A stretch of 64,000 bases of DNA from Chondrus crispus (Eukaryota > Rhodophyta > Florideophyceae > Gigartinales > Gigartinaceae), in assembly GCF_000350225.1 (NCBI RefSeq), contig NW_005179296.1, positions 1 through 64,000 of the forward strand, in the 5' to 3' direction. This document shows, piece after piece, positions 11,514-21,057 of the stretch. A program made the position numbers and the translations under genes. Every line of letters starts with the position of its first letter. The first letter of the stretch is position 1. The notes below the pieces were generated by a model. That model searched no databases, was not told the DNA's origin, and worked only from the letters and a program-made list of their open reading frames with translations.

Positions 11514-13478
11514 TTAACTTGGGACACTCTTCTCCCAGCCATTGCAGCGACTCACAGCCATCGTAAGAACACAACTGATGATTTCACATACCGCAGTTTC
11601 TGCAGGATAGGCCCGCAGCACCGGCGTAACCCCTTTGCGTTTCCTCGTCGTCCCAACGTCTGCTTTCCCGACCCGTTGAGCTCGGGCATTTGCGTTCAAA
11701 CCTGCTGTACGTTGCTTCCTTTCACGCGTTTCCTCCCTACGTCTATCGCGCTCCAAGAGCTTCCGCTGACGCCTTTCATCTTTCTCTCTACGCTCCTTAG
11801 CAAGACGCAGCACCCTAGCTTGCCGGTCAACTTCGCGCTGCCGCTTGGCCTCCTCTCGCGCTTCATTCCTTTCGTGACGCCTCCTCCATGCGCCTTCCCT
11901 TTTTATCTTTGCCTCTTCGAAGGCTTGTGCTAAGTCTGCGGCCCTCTTCTCACGCAATGCAAGAGTGTTTTTGTGCGTGAGGTACTGCGCGGGGGCGCCG
12001 CAGTCCAGCATGACTCGCTTACGCAATGGAACATTTGGGAACGCTGCGCTTCTAGAGAGGGGGTCGGGAATTATGCTGCGCAAGATTGAAGATGTTGTAG
12101 TTCGCTGCTGCAATGTGCTCGAAAGATCTGCCAGCAATTGCTGTGGTTGGGCAACTGTGTTCACAATGTGACGTACCTCTTCGACAGTGTGATTATCGCT
12201 CTGGCGGAGCATGACAGAAGTTAAACGGGATGCCACACCACTTTTGTTAACTCTTTCTCGGTACTGCATGCCTTGCTCACGTCTTGTGTCGCTATCCGTT
12301 TTAAACTGCTTGGCTACGCTTGGATTTAGAGGAAATAAACCACATTCCCGAAACGAACGCTTCGCGTCCTCACCGGTTATGGCATCGTGTGCGACAACCC
12401 CCAGCATTAGTTTGAGCTTAACTGTTTTTGTATTAGTGAGGGCCATTTTGTCAAGCTCGGACTTCGTCTCTCGGATCGAATGTTTGAACTTTTTGTTGAC
12501 AAATTTGTCGCACGGCTGCAAAACATGCGATGTATTCGCTGGAGCTTGCACCACGTCAATATTGTGGCTCACGCACCGTCGCAGCCACTCGACGCCATTT
12601 CTAGAGCTATGCCCATCGAGCGTTAGGAGAATCTTTTGAGATGGGTGTACAAATTTCCTCACAAAACTGTTGAAATGGTCAATAAACGCTGCAAGTATAT
12701 CCATCTCCATGCTTCCGTTTTCGGTGAGTTTGTGAACGCCGTTGTCAGGAAACCATTGATTTTCACAAAGCTTGTGTGGTAGTCCATCTTTGTCGCAGTA
12801 TACATCTCGAGGCAGCGGCTCAAACCAGTCAGCGTATTTGCGCTTCCCACTGATGACAAAGAACGGTGGAGCTTTGAGACCGCTTGCAGACACCACTATG
12901 ACCGCCGTCACATGTCTCCCTGAGCCCTTCGAATTGCCAGAGTTGCGAAACCTTCCATGATGCGTGGAGGAGGACCCGTATACTTTTTCTCTTTTTCCAT
13001 GCTCTGCATCAATGGATGTTTCGTCCATATTCCATACACGGTCTGGGTCCTGCATTAATCCCGGGTTTGATACTTCGAGACGACGTAGCACCTGAAAAAA
13101 GGTGTCAACATGATAGTAGTTTTCCCCTTTCAATCTTGCGTTGTCCTTGTCTTCTTGGTTGCGGTATGCCAGTTCACGATGCCTAGCCCGAAAAGAACGT
13201 ATTGCATCCGGGCCAGGGATACCATTTTTCCATCCCGGGCGTCCATCGCTGGCAATCTTGGCCATCAAAGTCTTGAGCATATCATCATTGATTGCGAACC
13301 CTCGCGACGCCGCACAGACGATTTGGTCCGATAGCATCTGCTCTTCGACTGCAGATAGAACCGATTTCCTTCCTGGTACTGTAATAGTGGTGTCTATGTA
13401 AGCGTGAAGCTGCTCGTGGTCGCGCTCTCGTATAAGCTTGGCGAGGCGGCCAACGGTAGACTTCGAAACAGAAGTCAT
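11514..13478 (-). CDS. pogo/Tigger/jerky-type DDE_1 transposase
   Basis: An uninterrupted frame of about 654 codons from the ATG at 13478; an in-frame stop lies a few codons further upstream. The N-terminal 120 residues look like a helix-turn-helix/CENP-B-type DNA-binding region (PGRKSVLSAVEEQ, then a WKNGIPGPDAIRSFRARH block). The DDE_1 catalytic region follows with Asp in VWNMDETS, Asp in LTLDGHSSR and Asp in LQPCDKFVN, the DDD arrangement of pogo. The last 130 residues are a long Arg/Lys/Glu-rich probable coiled coil with nuclear-localisation-like clusters. The role would be cut-and-paste transposition at TA sites. It may be a functional transposase or a recently dead one, and I see no lesion. 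Confidence 0.88.
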   Translation of the reverse strand: MTSVSKSTVGRLAKLIRERDHEQLHAYIDTTITVPGRKSVLSAVEEQMLSDQIVCAASRGFAINDDMLKTLMAKIASDGRPGWKNGIPGPDAIRSFRARHRELAYRNQEDKDNARLKGENYYHVDTFFQVLRRLEVSNPGLMQDPDRVWNMDETSIDAEHGKREKVYGSSSTHHGRFRNSGNSKGSGRHVTAVIVVSASGLKAPPFFVISGKRKYADWFEPLPRDVYCDKDGLPHKLCENQWFPDNGVHKLTENGSMEMDILAAFIDHFNSFVRKFVHPSQKILLTLDGHSSRNGVEWLRRCVSHNIDVVQAPANTSHVLQPCDKFVNKKFKHSIRETKSELDKMALTNTKTVKLKLMLGVVAHDAITGEDAKRSFRECGLFPLNPSVAKQFKTDSDTRREQGMQYRERVNKSGVASRLTSVMLRQSDNHTVEEVRHIVNTVAQPQQLLADLSSTLQQRTTTSSILRSIIPDPLSRSAAFPNVPLRKRVMLDCGAPAQYLTHKNTLALREKRAADLAQAFEEAKIKREGAWRRRHERNEAREEAKRQREVDRQARVLRLAKERREKDERRQRKLLERDRRREETRERKQRTAGLNANARAQRVGKADVGTTRKRKGVTPVLRAYPAETAVCEIISCVLTMAVSRCNGWEKSVPS

Positions 13479-13887
13479 TTTGAGTAACTTGACGAATTTT
13501 TCTGTTCTGTCGGAGAAGTCCAACCGCTAACCGTCTTTTTTCTGTTTCTGCCTGTTGCCGCTCTGCTCTGTTCTTTAGGTTTGACGTTTGCTTTCGCATT
13601 GAAGGTGCCGTAGTGTTGAGAGCGAGATGTGAGAACCATTCATCCCATTTTACGCGTGCATGAGGTTGAAATAGTATGCAAAAGGAGCACAGTGTTCGAA
13701 CAGGCCGTGTTATTGTTTGTTTGCATGCTTTTTCGTATTTTCATGAGTTTGGCGGGAAGCCAAGCGCAAGATCTGTTCGGGATTGGATCAACGGTCGGTG
13801 CATTACGTCTGGATCAAGGTAGAAGGGATATCACTATTAAACATTGATCACATAAGGGGAACTGTGTAGATTTGCATCGATTTTGGC

Positions 13888-13930
13888 GTCCCAAATTGCC
13901 CTTTGTCCCAAAAATCCCTTTTGGGAGGGG
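13888..13930 (-). repeat. Right terminal inverted repeat of pogo-like element
   Basis: The reverse complement starts CCCCTCCCAAAAGGG directly inside TA (13931-13932). About 13 bases more than in the left copy separate the two shared blocks, so the ends are unequal. Confidence 0.7.
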
Positions 13931-14000
13931 TATATCACGATTAACTGCAAATATAAATGCGTGCCTCTTTACTACAGTACAACCGCCTGCCCTTCAAGCT

Positions 14001-15422
14001 TCAAGGGACATCGACTTTTCCCAAACTGACCTCCTCCTCCTCTGCTCTCTCCTTCTCTACTCTCGTCGCCCCATCCCCAAGCCGATATGCCAGCACAAAG
14101 GCGACCACAGCAATTAGCACCAACAAGCCTCCCATCCTATACACAACCCTAGACCCATACCTCTGCATGACCCATCCGCCCACGCCGGTGCCAACCGTGT
14201 ACGCCATAGTCCTGAGCCCCGCTGCGACGGCCTGCCCCGTTGCAGCGAGCTCCTTCGGCGTGCGCTCGGCCACAAATGCGACGGTGGCCGTCTCGATGGC
14301 GGCAAAAGTGACGCCATGCAGCGGCTCGAACAGCAGGACGACCCACCCGTTGGGCGCGATCGTGTACCCAAAGCCGCGCACCACGTACGCCAGACAGCCG
14401 ATGACCGCCAGCGCCGGCGCGCCGACGTGGTGCAGCAGCTTAGGTGCCATCGCGAACAGAGGGATCTCGAACACCACCGTGACGACCACACTCAGTCCGC
14501 ACACAAAATTGGTTGCGTGCAGGTCGTACTTAAAAAAGAGAAAGAGGAGATTTTCCACAAGGCTCATGCCAAACGACAGCCAGAAGAACATGTTGAAGTA
14601 CAAGACGGTCGGCAGGCCGCCCGCCGTGAGGATGCGATTGATGGCAGGTAGCGCCGCCATGGATATGGGTGTATCGTTGTCCTCTTTCTGCAACCCTTCT
14701 TCCGTCGCGTGGTCATTCTCACTTTGCAACTCCTCTTCCGTCGCGGGGTCATCATGCTCACTTTGCAACCCCTCTTGCACCAGAGTCTCCTCCATCTCTG
14801 GTGCAAGCAGCATGTGGCGATCGTGGGGAACCTCCTCCTTCCTCATCTTGCATCTCTCGAACACCAGCAGCGCGACGACATGAGCGCCGCCAAACACTGC
14901 CACTCCCACATGCACGGCCCACATCTCGACACCTTCGATATCCAGTACACATCCCAATCCAAGGGCGCAGATAGCCCAGCTGACGGCCCCCCACAGCCTC
15001 TCCCTCCCAAAGCGCTGATGACCTCCCTCTCCGAACTCGTCGCGGAGCTGCTCGATAGCGATGGCGCAGACGAGGGGGTAGGCGGCGGCCTTGCAGAAGC
15101 CGAACAGCACGCGGAGGGCGAGCAGGACGCGAAACGTATTGCGCGGAGCGACGAGGTCCAGCGACGGCCACGCGACGATCTGGATCAGGAAGGTTGCGAC
15201 GGCGAGCGCGTACGTCGCGGCGGCGACGCTCTCGCGGCGGCGCGTGCGGTCCGCGAGGTTACACAGCAGCGGGTTGGCGACGACGGCGACGGCCGTGGCG
15301 ACAGCGATGAGCGCGCCGACCTGCGCGTCGCTCTGCGCGTGCGCGGCGTAGAACAGCGGCAGGAAGCGGCCGGGCATCGCCAGCGCGCAGAAGAGCGAGA
15401 AGAAGAGCCAGCGGGGGCGCAT
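14001..15422 (-). CDS. Major facilitator superfamily transporter (MFS_1_like type)
   Basis: A 473-residue membrane protein, intronless, starting at ATG 15422. About twelve hydrophobic segments are visible in two groups of six. The first group holds RWLFFSLFCALAMPGRFLPLFY, an entry resembling the LacY/nucleoside-symporter-like MFS_1_like families, and CNLADRTRRRES, the charged loop after helix 2 typical of MFS. A hydrophilic central loop (about residues 195-260) contains an imperfect acidic repeat around LQSEN.D.ATEE. The second group ends near residue 460, with a charged tail. It should move a small molecule across a membrane by a proton- or substrate-coupled mechanism; the substrate cannot be told. 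It diverges from the bHLH gene at 16427. Confidence 0.87.
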   Translation of the reverse strand: MRPRWLFFSLFCALAMPGRFLPLFYAAHAQSDAQVGALIAVATAVAVVANPLLCNLADRTRRRESVAAATYALAVATFLIQIVAWPSLDLVAPRNTFRVLLALRVLFGFCKAAAYPLVCAIAIEQLRDEFGEGGHQRFGRERLWGAVSWAICALGLGCVLDIEGVEMWAVHVGVAVFGGAHVVALLVFERCKMRKEEVPHDRHMLLAPEMEETLVQEGLQSEHDDPATEEELQSENDHATEEGLQKEDNDTPISMAALPAINRILTAGGLPTVLYFNMFFWLSFGMSLVENLLFLFFKYDLHATNFVCGLSVVVTVVFEIPLFAMAPKLLHHVGAPALAVIGCLAYVVRGFGYTIAPNGWVVLLFEPLHGVTFAAIETATVAFVAERTPKELAATGQAVAAGLRTMAYTVGTGVGGWVMQRYGSRVVYRMGGLLVLIAVVAFVLAYRLGDGATRVEKERAEEEEVSLGKVDVP

Positions 15423-16046
15423 GGCGGGCGGGAAGAACTGCGGCGGCGCATGGCTCGGACGCTGGGCGGGCGGGTGGGAGGTGAAGCGATGGGATGGAGC
15501 TTGCCTTGTGGTGGGGCTCGGCGCGGGGGAGGTGAAGCGGATGCGGCTTGCAGCTCAATGAGCGGGACGCAGATGCGCGCACGTGAGGACGAGATGAGAT
15601 GGTGTGGAATTTCGGGAAATTTTCGTTTGCAGTTCACGGCGCGCGGGTGCGACACGCGCGGGCGGCTCTGCCGCACTGCGCTGGTGGCGTGACCGGCACT
15701 GGCAGGGGCGCGGCGCGGCGTATGCGGCGCATGCGCGGACATGCGATTGCGCGTTGCGAAGGGTGCGATGGGCGCGGCGGGTGCGGAGCGGCGGAGCGGT
15801 GTGGAAGGCGTGGGAGGCGGGTTTGGGAAGTAGAGTAAGGAGGTGAGGTACGGGACGCTTCAGCACTGTACCTTTGGGTACAGTAGTAGCGTACAAAGCG
15901 GCGCGGTAGACGCAGGTCGCCGGTACCGGCCGAGTCTGCCATTGGCGCTCGGGCGTGCTGCTGCGGCAGCAGGAGCGGCCAGGCGCACTGCAACTCATTA
16001 AGGCTTGGGTGGCTGCAGGCGCACCCCCTGTGTGATTGGCGGCCTC

Positions 16047-16149
16047 CTTGCGTGCTGCGATTTGGCCGTTGGCCTCGCCTGATAGGCCGCTGGCCGCCTT
16101 GCGTGTTGCGATTTGGCCGTTGGCTTCGCCTGATAGGCCGCTGCCGGCG
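16047..16149 (+). repeat. Two tandem copies of a 51-bp unit
   Basis: CTTGCGTG.TGCGATTTGGCC begins at 16047 and again at 16098, with only a few mismatches over 51 bp. It lies about 280 bp upstream of the bHLH start. Confidence 0.8.
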
Positions 16150-16277
16150 GACTACCGAATCCCGCGCCAACGGCACCGCCCCATTGGTCGCCTGATGGAG
16201 AATTCACCAAAAGGGCGTTTCAGGAGTGGCCCACTGGGACGGTGGCGCCCCGCTGAGAAAACATCCAGTCAGACCCC

Positions 16278-16319
16278 CTCGTGGAATCGCATCTGCCTCT
16301 CGTGGAATCGCATCTGCCT
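16278..16319 (+). repeat. Two tandem copies of a 21-bp unit
   Basis: CTCGTGGAATCGCATCTGCC begins at 16278 and 16299. It lies close upstream of the bHLH start and may fall in its 5' UTR. Confidence 0.8.
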
Positions 16320-16426
16320 CTCGTTCGAACGCTCGCCATCCCCCGCAAGCGTCTAAGTTGCCTTTCGCCCAACCGCTCACATCCCGTGCATGAGGCAGGC
16401 CTCCGCGCAAGAGAACACGTCCCAAC

Positions 16427-17788
16427 ATGGGGGGAAACGCTCAGGACGCCGCCCAGGTCGCCGTCTCCTCACTACACGTGCCCCTTACGGCGAAGGTGCT
16501 TCGTTTGGATGAGGGCTTTGATTTGGACGACGCTTTGGAGGAATCCGACCGCCATGGCGCTGCAATGGACTTTGATCTAGAAGATGACGATGAAGACTCT
16601 GAGGAGGACGACGAGGACGACGAGGACCAGGACGATGAGGACGACGGGGACGACGGGGACGACGGGGATGACGAGGACGAGGAAGACGATGATATAGACG
16701 AATCCACGCCGGGCGAGGGAAATGACTTTAGTTCGCCAAGCCTCTCCCACTCGCCGTTAGCCAAGCCTGAGCCCCACCTCCCCTCCGCGGGGGCCATCAC
16801 CGTGAAGGACGAGATGCGCCCCATCGCTGTGGGGCGCACGCCGTCGGCGAACGAGACTTCGCAAACCCACCTACGAGCGGACGACGACCACCTACTCGAC
16901 CGCCGCCGTCGCGACGTCCGCGCGGCGCGCGACCGATTGGGCGAGCAGTTCGAGCAGCTGCGCCGCGTGCTGCCGGACGCGCCGGACGGCGCGGAGCTCA
17001 CGGCAAAGGCCCAGGTGCTGGAGCACTCGGTCAACGTCATCCACAACCTGATGAAGCGCGCGCGCCATTTGGCCATCGAGCTCGCCGTCGTCAATCCGGA
17101 GGCCACCAGACGGTGGGTCAGGAACTGCGCGGACGATGGACGGAAGCCGCTCATGCACGCGGTCAGCGCCGTTATGAAGCTGTTTGCCGCGTGTAAGGAG
17201 TGGAGGTACGCCGAGTGGTGGACGTTGGACGAGGGGAGGAGCGAGGAGGGGAGGAGCGAGGAGGGGAGGGGGAGGACGACGGTGGTGGAGGATGCGGCGG
17301 ATGTGCATGGGTGTGTGGTCAGGGACTCGGTGAGCGTGATGCGGCTGGGGTGGACGCTGATTCAGCGCTTGGGCGGCGGGATGCTAGTCGGGTCGGTGGA
17401 GGAGCGCGAGGAGGACGAGGAGCTGGCGCGGTTCGCGAAGGCGAGCAGTGTGTTTGAGTTCAAGCCCAGGATCGGCATGCCTGGACGCGTGTGGACGAGC
17501 CGAAGGGCAGAGTGGCTCATCGACCTGGGGGAGAAGGAGATTTTTCTGAGGTCGCCGCTGGCGAAGCAATTTGGCATGAAGACTTGTCTGGCGGTGCCCA
17601 TCCAATTTGGCGGGCACGTGCACTCGGTGATGGCGTTCTATTCGAGGGATGTCAGAGGGTACAACCCCGAGTGCTACGACTTGGCGTGCATGTTGAGTCA
17701 GTGCTTGGAGGACATCTACTCGCCTGGGAGTGGCGGCCCGTGGCAGGTGAGCGAGGAAAACTTGTTCCCGACGCACCCGATGCGGTGA
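16427..17788 (+). CDS. bHLH transcription factor with C-terminal GAF-like domain
   Basis: 453 residues, intronless, starting at ATG 16427. An Asp/Glu run at about residues 48-92 may be an activation region. A bHLH-like segment follows at about 155-215: basic LLDRRRRDVRAARDRLGEQF, first helix, loop LPDAPDGAELTAKAQV, second helix LEHSVNVIHNLM. Residues 250-440 look like a GAF-type sensor domain: WRYAEWW, then GMPGRVWTSRRAEWL, then a core strand KTCLAVPIQFGGHVHSVMAFY. The segment between contains a short EEGRS repeat. It should bind E-box-like DNA as a dimer and regulate transcription in the nucleus; the ligand or signal is unknown. The bHLH-GAF order resembles plant bHLH proteins with N-terminal sensor regions, but inverted. 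It is divergent to the transporter gene. Confidence 0.75.
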   Translation: MGGNAQDAAQVAVSSLHVPLTAKVLRLDEGFDLDDALEESDRHGAAMDFDLEDDDEDSEEDDEDDEDQDDEDDGDDGDDGDDEDEEDDDIDESTPGEGNDFSSPSLSHSPLAKPEPHLPSAGAITVKDEMRPIAVGRTPSANETSQTHLRADDDHLLDRRRRDVRAARDRLGEQFEQLRRVLPDAPDGAELTAKAQVLEHSVNVIHNLMKRARHLAIELAVVNPEATRRWVRNCADDGRKPLMHAVSAVMKLFAACKEWRYAEWWTLDEGRSEEGRSEEGRGRTTVVEDAADVHGCVVRDSVSVMRLGWTLIQRLGGGMLVGSVEEREEDEELARFAKASSVFEFKPRIGMPGRVWTSRRAEWLIDLGEKEIFLRSPLAKQFGMKTCLAVPIQFGGHVHSVMAFYSRDVRGYNPECYDLACMLSQCLEDIYSPGSGGPWQVSEENLFPTHPMR

Positions 17789-17812
17789 GAGGGTGGGGAG
17801 GTTGTGTACTAA

Positions 17813-18033
17813 TAATATGCCGGTTGAGGGTTTTGGGGGGAGAGCAAGTTCGGGAATGAGACGCGCAGATGGATGTGCAGAGTTATGTGGAACGATTGAT
17901 ACACGAGTGCCTTTTTGCAGGTGTACAAGTAATATGCCGGATGAGGATTTTGGGGGTTGGGGGGGTGGAGAACAAGTTGGGTAACGAGACGCGCAGATGG
18001 ATGTACAGTTAGGTGGCACACTTGATACTGGAA
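17813..18033 (+). repeat. Tandem duplication (117-bp period) downstream of the bHLH gene
   Basis: TAATATGCCGG starts at 17813 and 17930, and each copy continues with GACGCGCAGATGGATGT. The copies are imperfect. They lie just after the stop codon and probably in the 3' UTR. Confidence 0.7.
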
Positions 18034-18185
18034 TGTGCAGACCAGTTTTTATATCATTGCTTATATCCGCTTGAGAGGTTGCGGCGATTGGGGTTGCCGT
18101 GAAACGTGTCGATGGGATCGATGCCCTAGCTGCTAGACATGAGAATAAGAGTTGGCGACACGAGCACACAGCTTGAGGTGGATAC

Positions 18186-18240
18186 GGGGGGGTCGCGATA
18201 TAGTGCTACAGTGCACGAAAAAACTAAAGAGCACCCCCAA
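18186..18240 (-). repeat. 55-bp end-to-end deletion derivative of a short DNA element
   Basis: TCGCGATATAGTG is joined almost directly to ACAGTGCACGAAAAAACTA...GAGCACCCCCA. The same two segments are the opposite ends of the segment at 47977-48520, inverted, where they are about 480 bp apart. Confidence 0.6.
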
Positions 18241-18259
18241 TTGTTGAACGAATTCCCGT

Positions 18260-18602
18260 GTAATCATGACCCCTGCGCTGTGGTTGCCTCGTGACACATC
18301 ATTTTATTCAGGAGAAGTAAATTGAATATCTTGAACTATTGTGGTACCGAGGTCGGAATATTCTAAGTGTTTGGCCCCTAATGGGCCTAACACACGCACA
18401 GAGCGGATAATGGCTGCCAGCGCAGCCGCGGGGGAAGGGAAGGGAGGGCAGAGAAGCGGATGACTGGCTCTTCCGGTTCGCCTCCTGCGCGCCGACGGCA
18501 AGAGAATGCACTGCCCAGCCACGCCGTCCTCTTGTCCACGTGTACAGCGTGCACCCGTGTCCAAGAGTAGGCGCGCAGGCATCGCGCGGCGTAGGTCATT
18601 AC
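18260..18602. mobile_element. 343-bp non-autonomous derivative of the DIRS-like element
   Basis: The first 29 bases (GTAATCATGACCCCTGCGCT...) equal the left end of the DIRS-like element (42187-42215). The last 153 bases (18450-18602) match its right end (46338-46490) with only a few mismatches. The roughly 160 bases between are unrelated to the coding interior. It therefore keeps both ends and lacks all genes, like a MITE. Confidence 0.75.
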
Positions 18603-21057
18603 CAGCGATGTGAACCGCGGAAAATGATGAGGTCTAGTGCGAAAATTTTATGTGTGCCATTTTTCCTAGTAAACGTTGTGTACTGCCGAATCATTTGTGA
18701 ACCGCGTGATGCCCATCCTTACATGGTCACGTGTCAGGTCACGTAGAGCTCCAGAGCGTCCAGGAAGAGCCGAAACTTCACTCACCGATATCGTCAGAAC
18801 AACCATCGGTCAAACGTATTTTGAAAGTAGTGACACGAAATGCGAAAACCCTAGAAATAACTGATCCAATTTTCTGCAGTTCCATGCAGCAGTAAAAAGG
18901 GATCACTTTCGGATCTTCCGAGTACCAAATTATGTACTCTAGACTTCCGAGTACCAATTTAAGTACTGTATTAATTTACAAGAGAAGAGTACAGTAGAAC
19001 AAATTAGGTTCATGCGAACTGCCGCAGTACGAGGTTAAAGTTTCTCCCAAACCAAAGTTAAAGCTTCATTTTTATTAAAGAATAACATACCGGAACAACC
19101 GGAAAATTAAACGCAATCATTCTAATTGTGAACTGCACTTTCATAGTCATAACTGCATTTTCAAATGCCTACTTTTGAGCATATTTCGGCACAAAAGAGT
19201 CATACTCAACCCAGAAATTCTGCTCTGGAATTTTTCAAAATCAGTATTTGCAATGACGAATAAAACTTCGTCACATTAACAGTGGTGATAAAAAGCGATT
19301 CTCATGTGCATTTAACACCTAAACTTCTTCCAGGCCTTTTTTGTATTCGTATTAAAATCACATTTTCGCCATTTATGAATGAAAAGCCTGTAATTTCCCA
19401 GCAGCGTAACCTAAAAAACCTGAAAGCTTATATTGCTTCCATGAACTTGATACAATTTTATCTCTATTACAGCCAGGTTACGAAACGAAATAGATCCAAA
19501 TCCAAATTTATTCGTATGAAAACAGGACTTTCGAAAAGTTCAATCGTCAGTAGCCATAGAAGCATGAATTATTCATCGAAAAAAGCTGATTCACAGTCTC
19601 CGGACTGAAATGACTGCAACAAGATTTGAGGTCATTGATTCATATCAACCAGATAAAATTCTGCTCACGAAAGCGGTGCACACTTCGGTTTTATTCGTCA
19701 AAGCTCGGTATTTTGGGTAGTATGCGGTAGTACGGTTCAGAAGGTACACATCTTAAGTTTTTCAATGCAGAAAAAGGTACTTTTTTAACGATAATGAAAT
19801 TTGTAATGGCTTGGAGACTTTGTGTACCTCACTATTCTACAAAGCGATACATAACCTTTAAAACGATCATTCAAGAGAGAGTTCAAGTTTTATAATCCAA
19901 AGTAGTTGTATTGGCTCACCGCGCCTTGGATCTGAAAGTTTGCGTTTCCTGATTTGAAGAGGTATATCTACTCCAGGGTAATGATATCCGTAAAGAGTTG
20001 CAAGTTTTGGGTGAGAATGGTGCAAAACAGAACTAACAAGGCCTGCTAAAAGTTTAGATAGGGTGTATGTTCCTGAAGAGAATGCTCTATTTCCCTCTTT
20101 TGTAAGACAAGTTTCTAGCAACAACTACGGCAGCTTCCTGAGACTTTTTAGAGCACTTTAAGAAAACTTCCATTTGTAATAAACCTTTGGATATGTCTGA
20201 GTTGTCAACCCTTATATACTCTTTAAGATAAGAACCTAACAAGACAACAGGAAGTCATACACCCCATTTTCTCAATGTTAGCAATGTTTTAACCACACGC
20301 AAAAAAGATTTTGGAAAGAGCATTTCAACTTAGAGATTCTCAGTTTCCAACACTAGATTCCACAAAAACCGCATTCCCTAAACGAAAAGCTTCACCATAT
20401 CCAATGTAAAAGTCTAAATGAGTACTTCCTACGATGTCCAGTACTTCCGAAATGGCGAAACTGTGTTTCCGTATTGAATCTCTTAAGTAAACTATAATTA
20501 AGGATAAATGCATGTGATTGCGTTCTACTCACTTCCATTTAAATGCGTAGAATATAACTTAGCGAAGTATCCGAGTGTAGAGGACTACCGTAACTAAACG
20601 AAAGTTATTCAGTTAGGAGAATGTATACATTGACATACCCCTCTACCTTTCAAAGCATATCTACGAAGTACTTGTTAGGAAAGCTTCCATGTCATACGCG
20701 TCACCGACGTGGGTGGGCTTTATTTCTCAGAAATTTACAGCACGGATTCTCGATGACTGCAAGCCAGTCAGGGCACTAGAGCCACAGTACTGTATTCTGA
20801 AAAAGGCAACAACCAATGCTCTTTGGGAATACGTGTGATCGTCATTATCAAAAGTTTCTAAACAATTAAATATGTGTTTTGAATGATCTAGGCTTTCATT
20901 TCTACAATTTCGCAATCAAATCGCATATTTAGCCGTACTCTTTTCAAAGTGTCCTTTCACATATTTCTTCAAAACTGGCTTCAACAATCATTTTCCTGCT
21001 GGATTACTGAAAGACAATCCCTTAACAGGAGGTTTAGGGGGATTTCAATTTTCAAAA
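18603..21057. other. 2.4 kb AT-rich stretch without a supported gene
   Basis: Base composition drops sharply in GC compared with the flanks. Only short frames occur and none shows a domain. A small repeat around TTCCGAGTACCAA is visible near 18915-18960. It may be the non-coding part of the old Crypton-like element that follows. Confidence 0.4.

Larger units (their letters stand above)
11302..13930 (-). mobile_element. pogo/Tigger-like DNA transposon with TA flanks
   Basis: A TA dinucleotide flanks each side (11300-11301 and 13931-13932). The outer ends are inverted copies: CCCCTCCCACAAGGGCAA on the left, and on the right (reverse complement) CCCCTCCCAAAAGGG followed by extra bases and AAGGGCAATTTGGGAC. 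Inside is one uninterrupted pogo-type transposase. TA duplication is what Tc1/mariner/pogo transposases produce. The clean ends and open frame suggest a recent insertion. Confidence 0.85.
15423..16426. promoter_or_regulatory. 1 kb shared upstream region of the transporter and bHLH genes
   Basis: This GC-rich region separates two divergent gene starts and should contain both promoters. Visible structure: a 51-bp unit repeated in tandem (16047-16149), a 21-bp unit repeated in tandem (16278-16319) and a small palindrome (CTGTACCTTTGGGTACAG, 15867-15884). I see no clear TATA box for either gene. Open frames on both strands here look like GC-driven shadows. Confidence 0.45.

Noticed and set aside
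14709..15692. 327-codon plus-strand frame opposite the transporter
   Set aside because: A GC-driven shadow of the transporter's codon pattern; no domain.
16441..17154. Ser-rich minus-strand frame over the bHLH gene
   Set aside because: Reverse reading of the Asp/Glu repeat gives poly-Ser; shadow.
19867..20124. 85-codon minus-strand frame in the AT-rich stretch
   Set aside because: Longest frame there but without domain, neighbours or conserved copy in the window.
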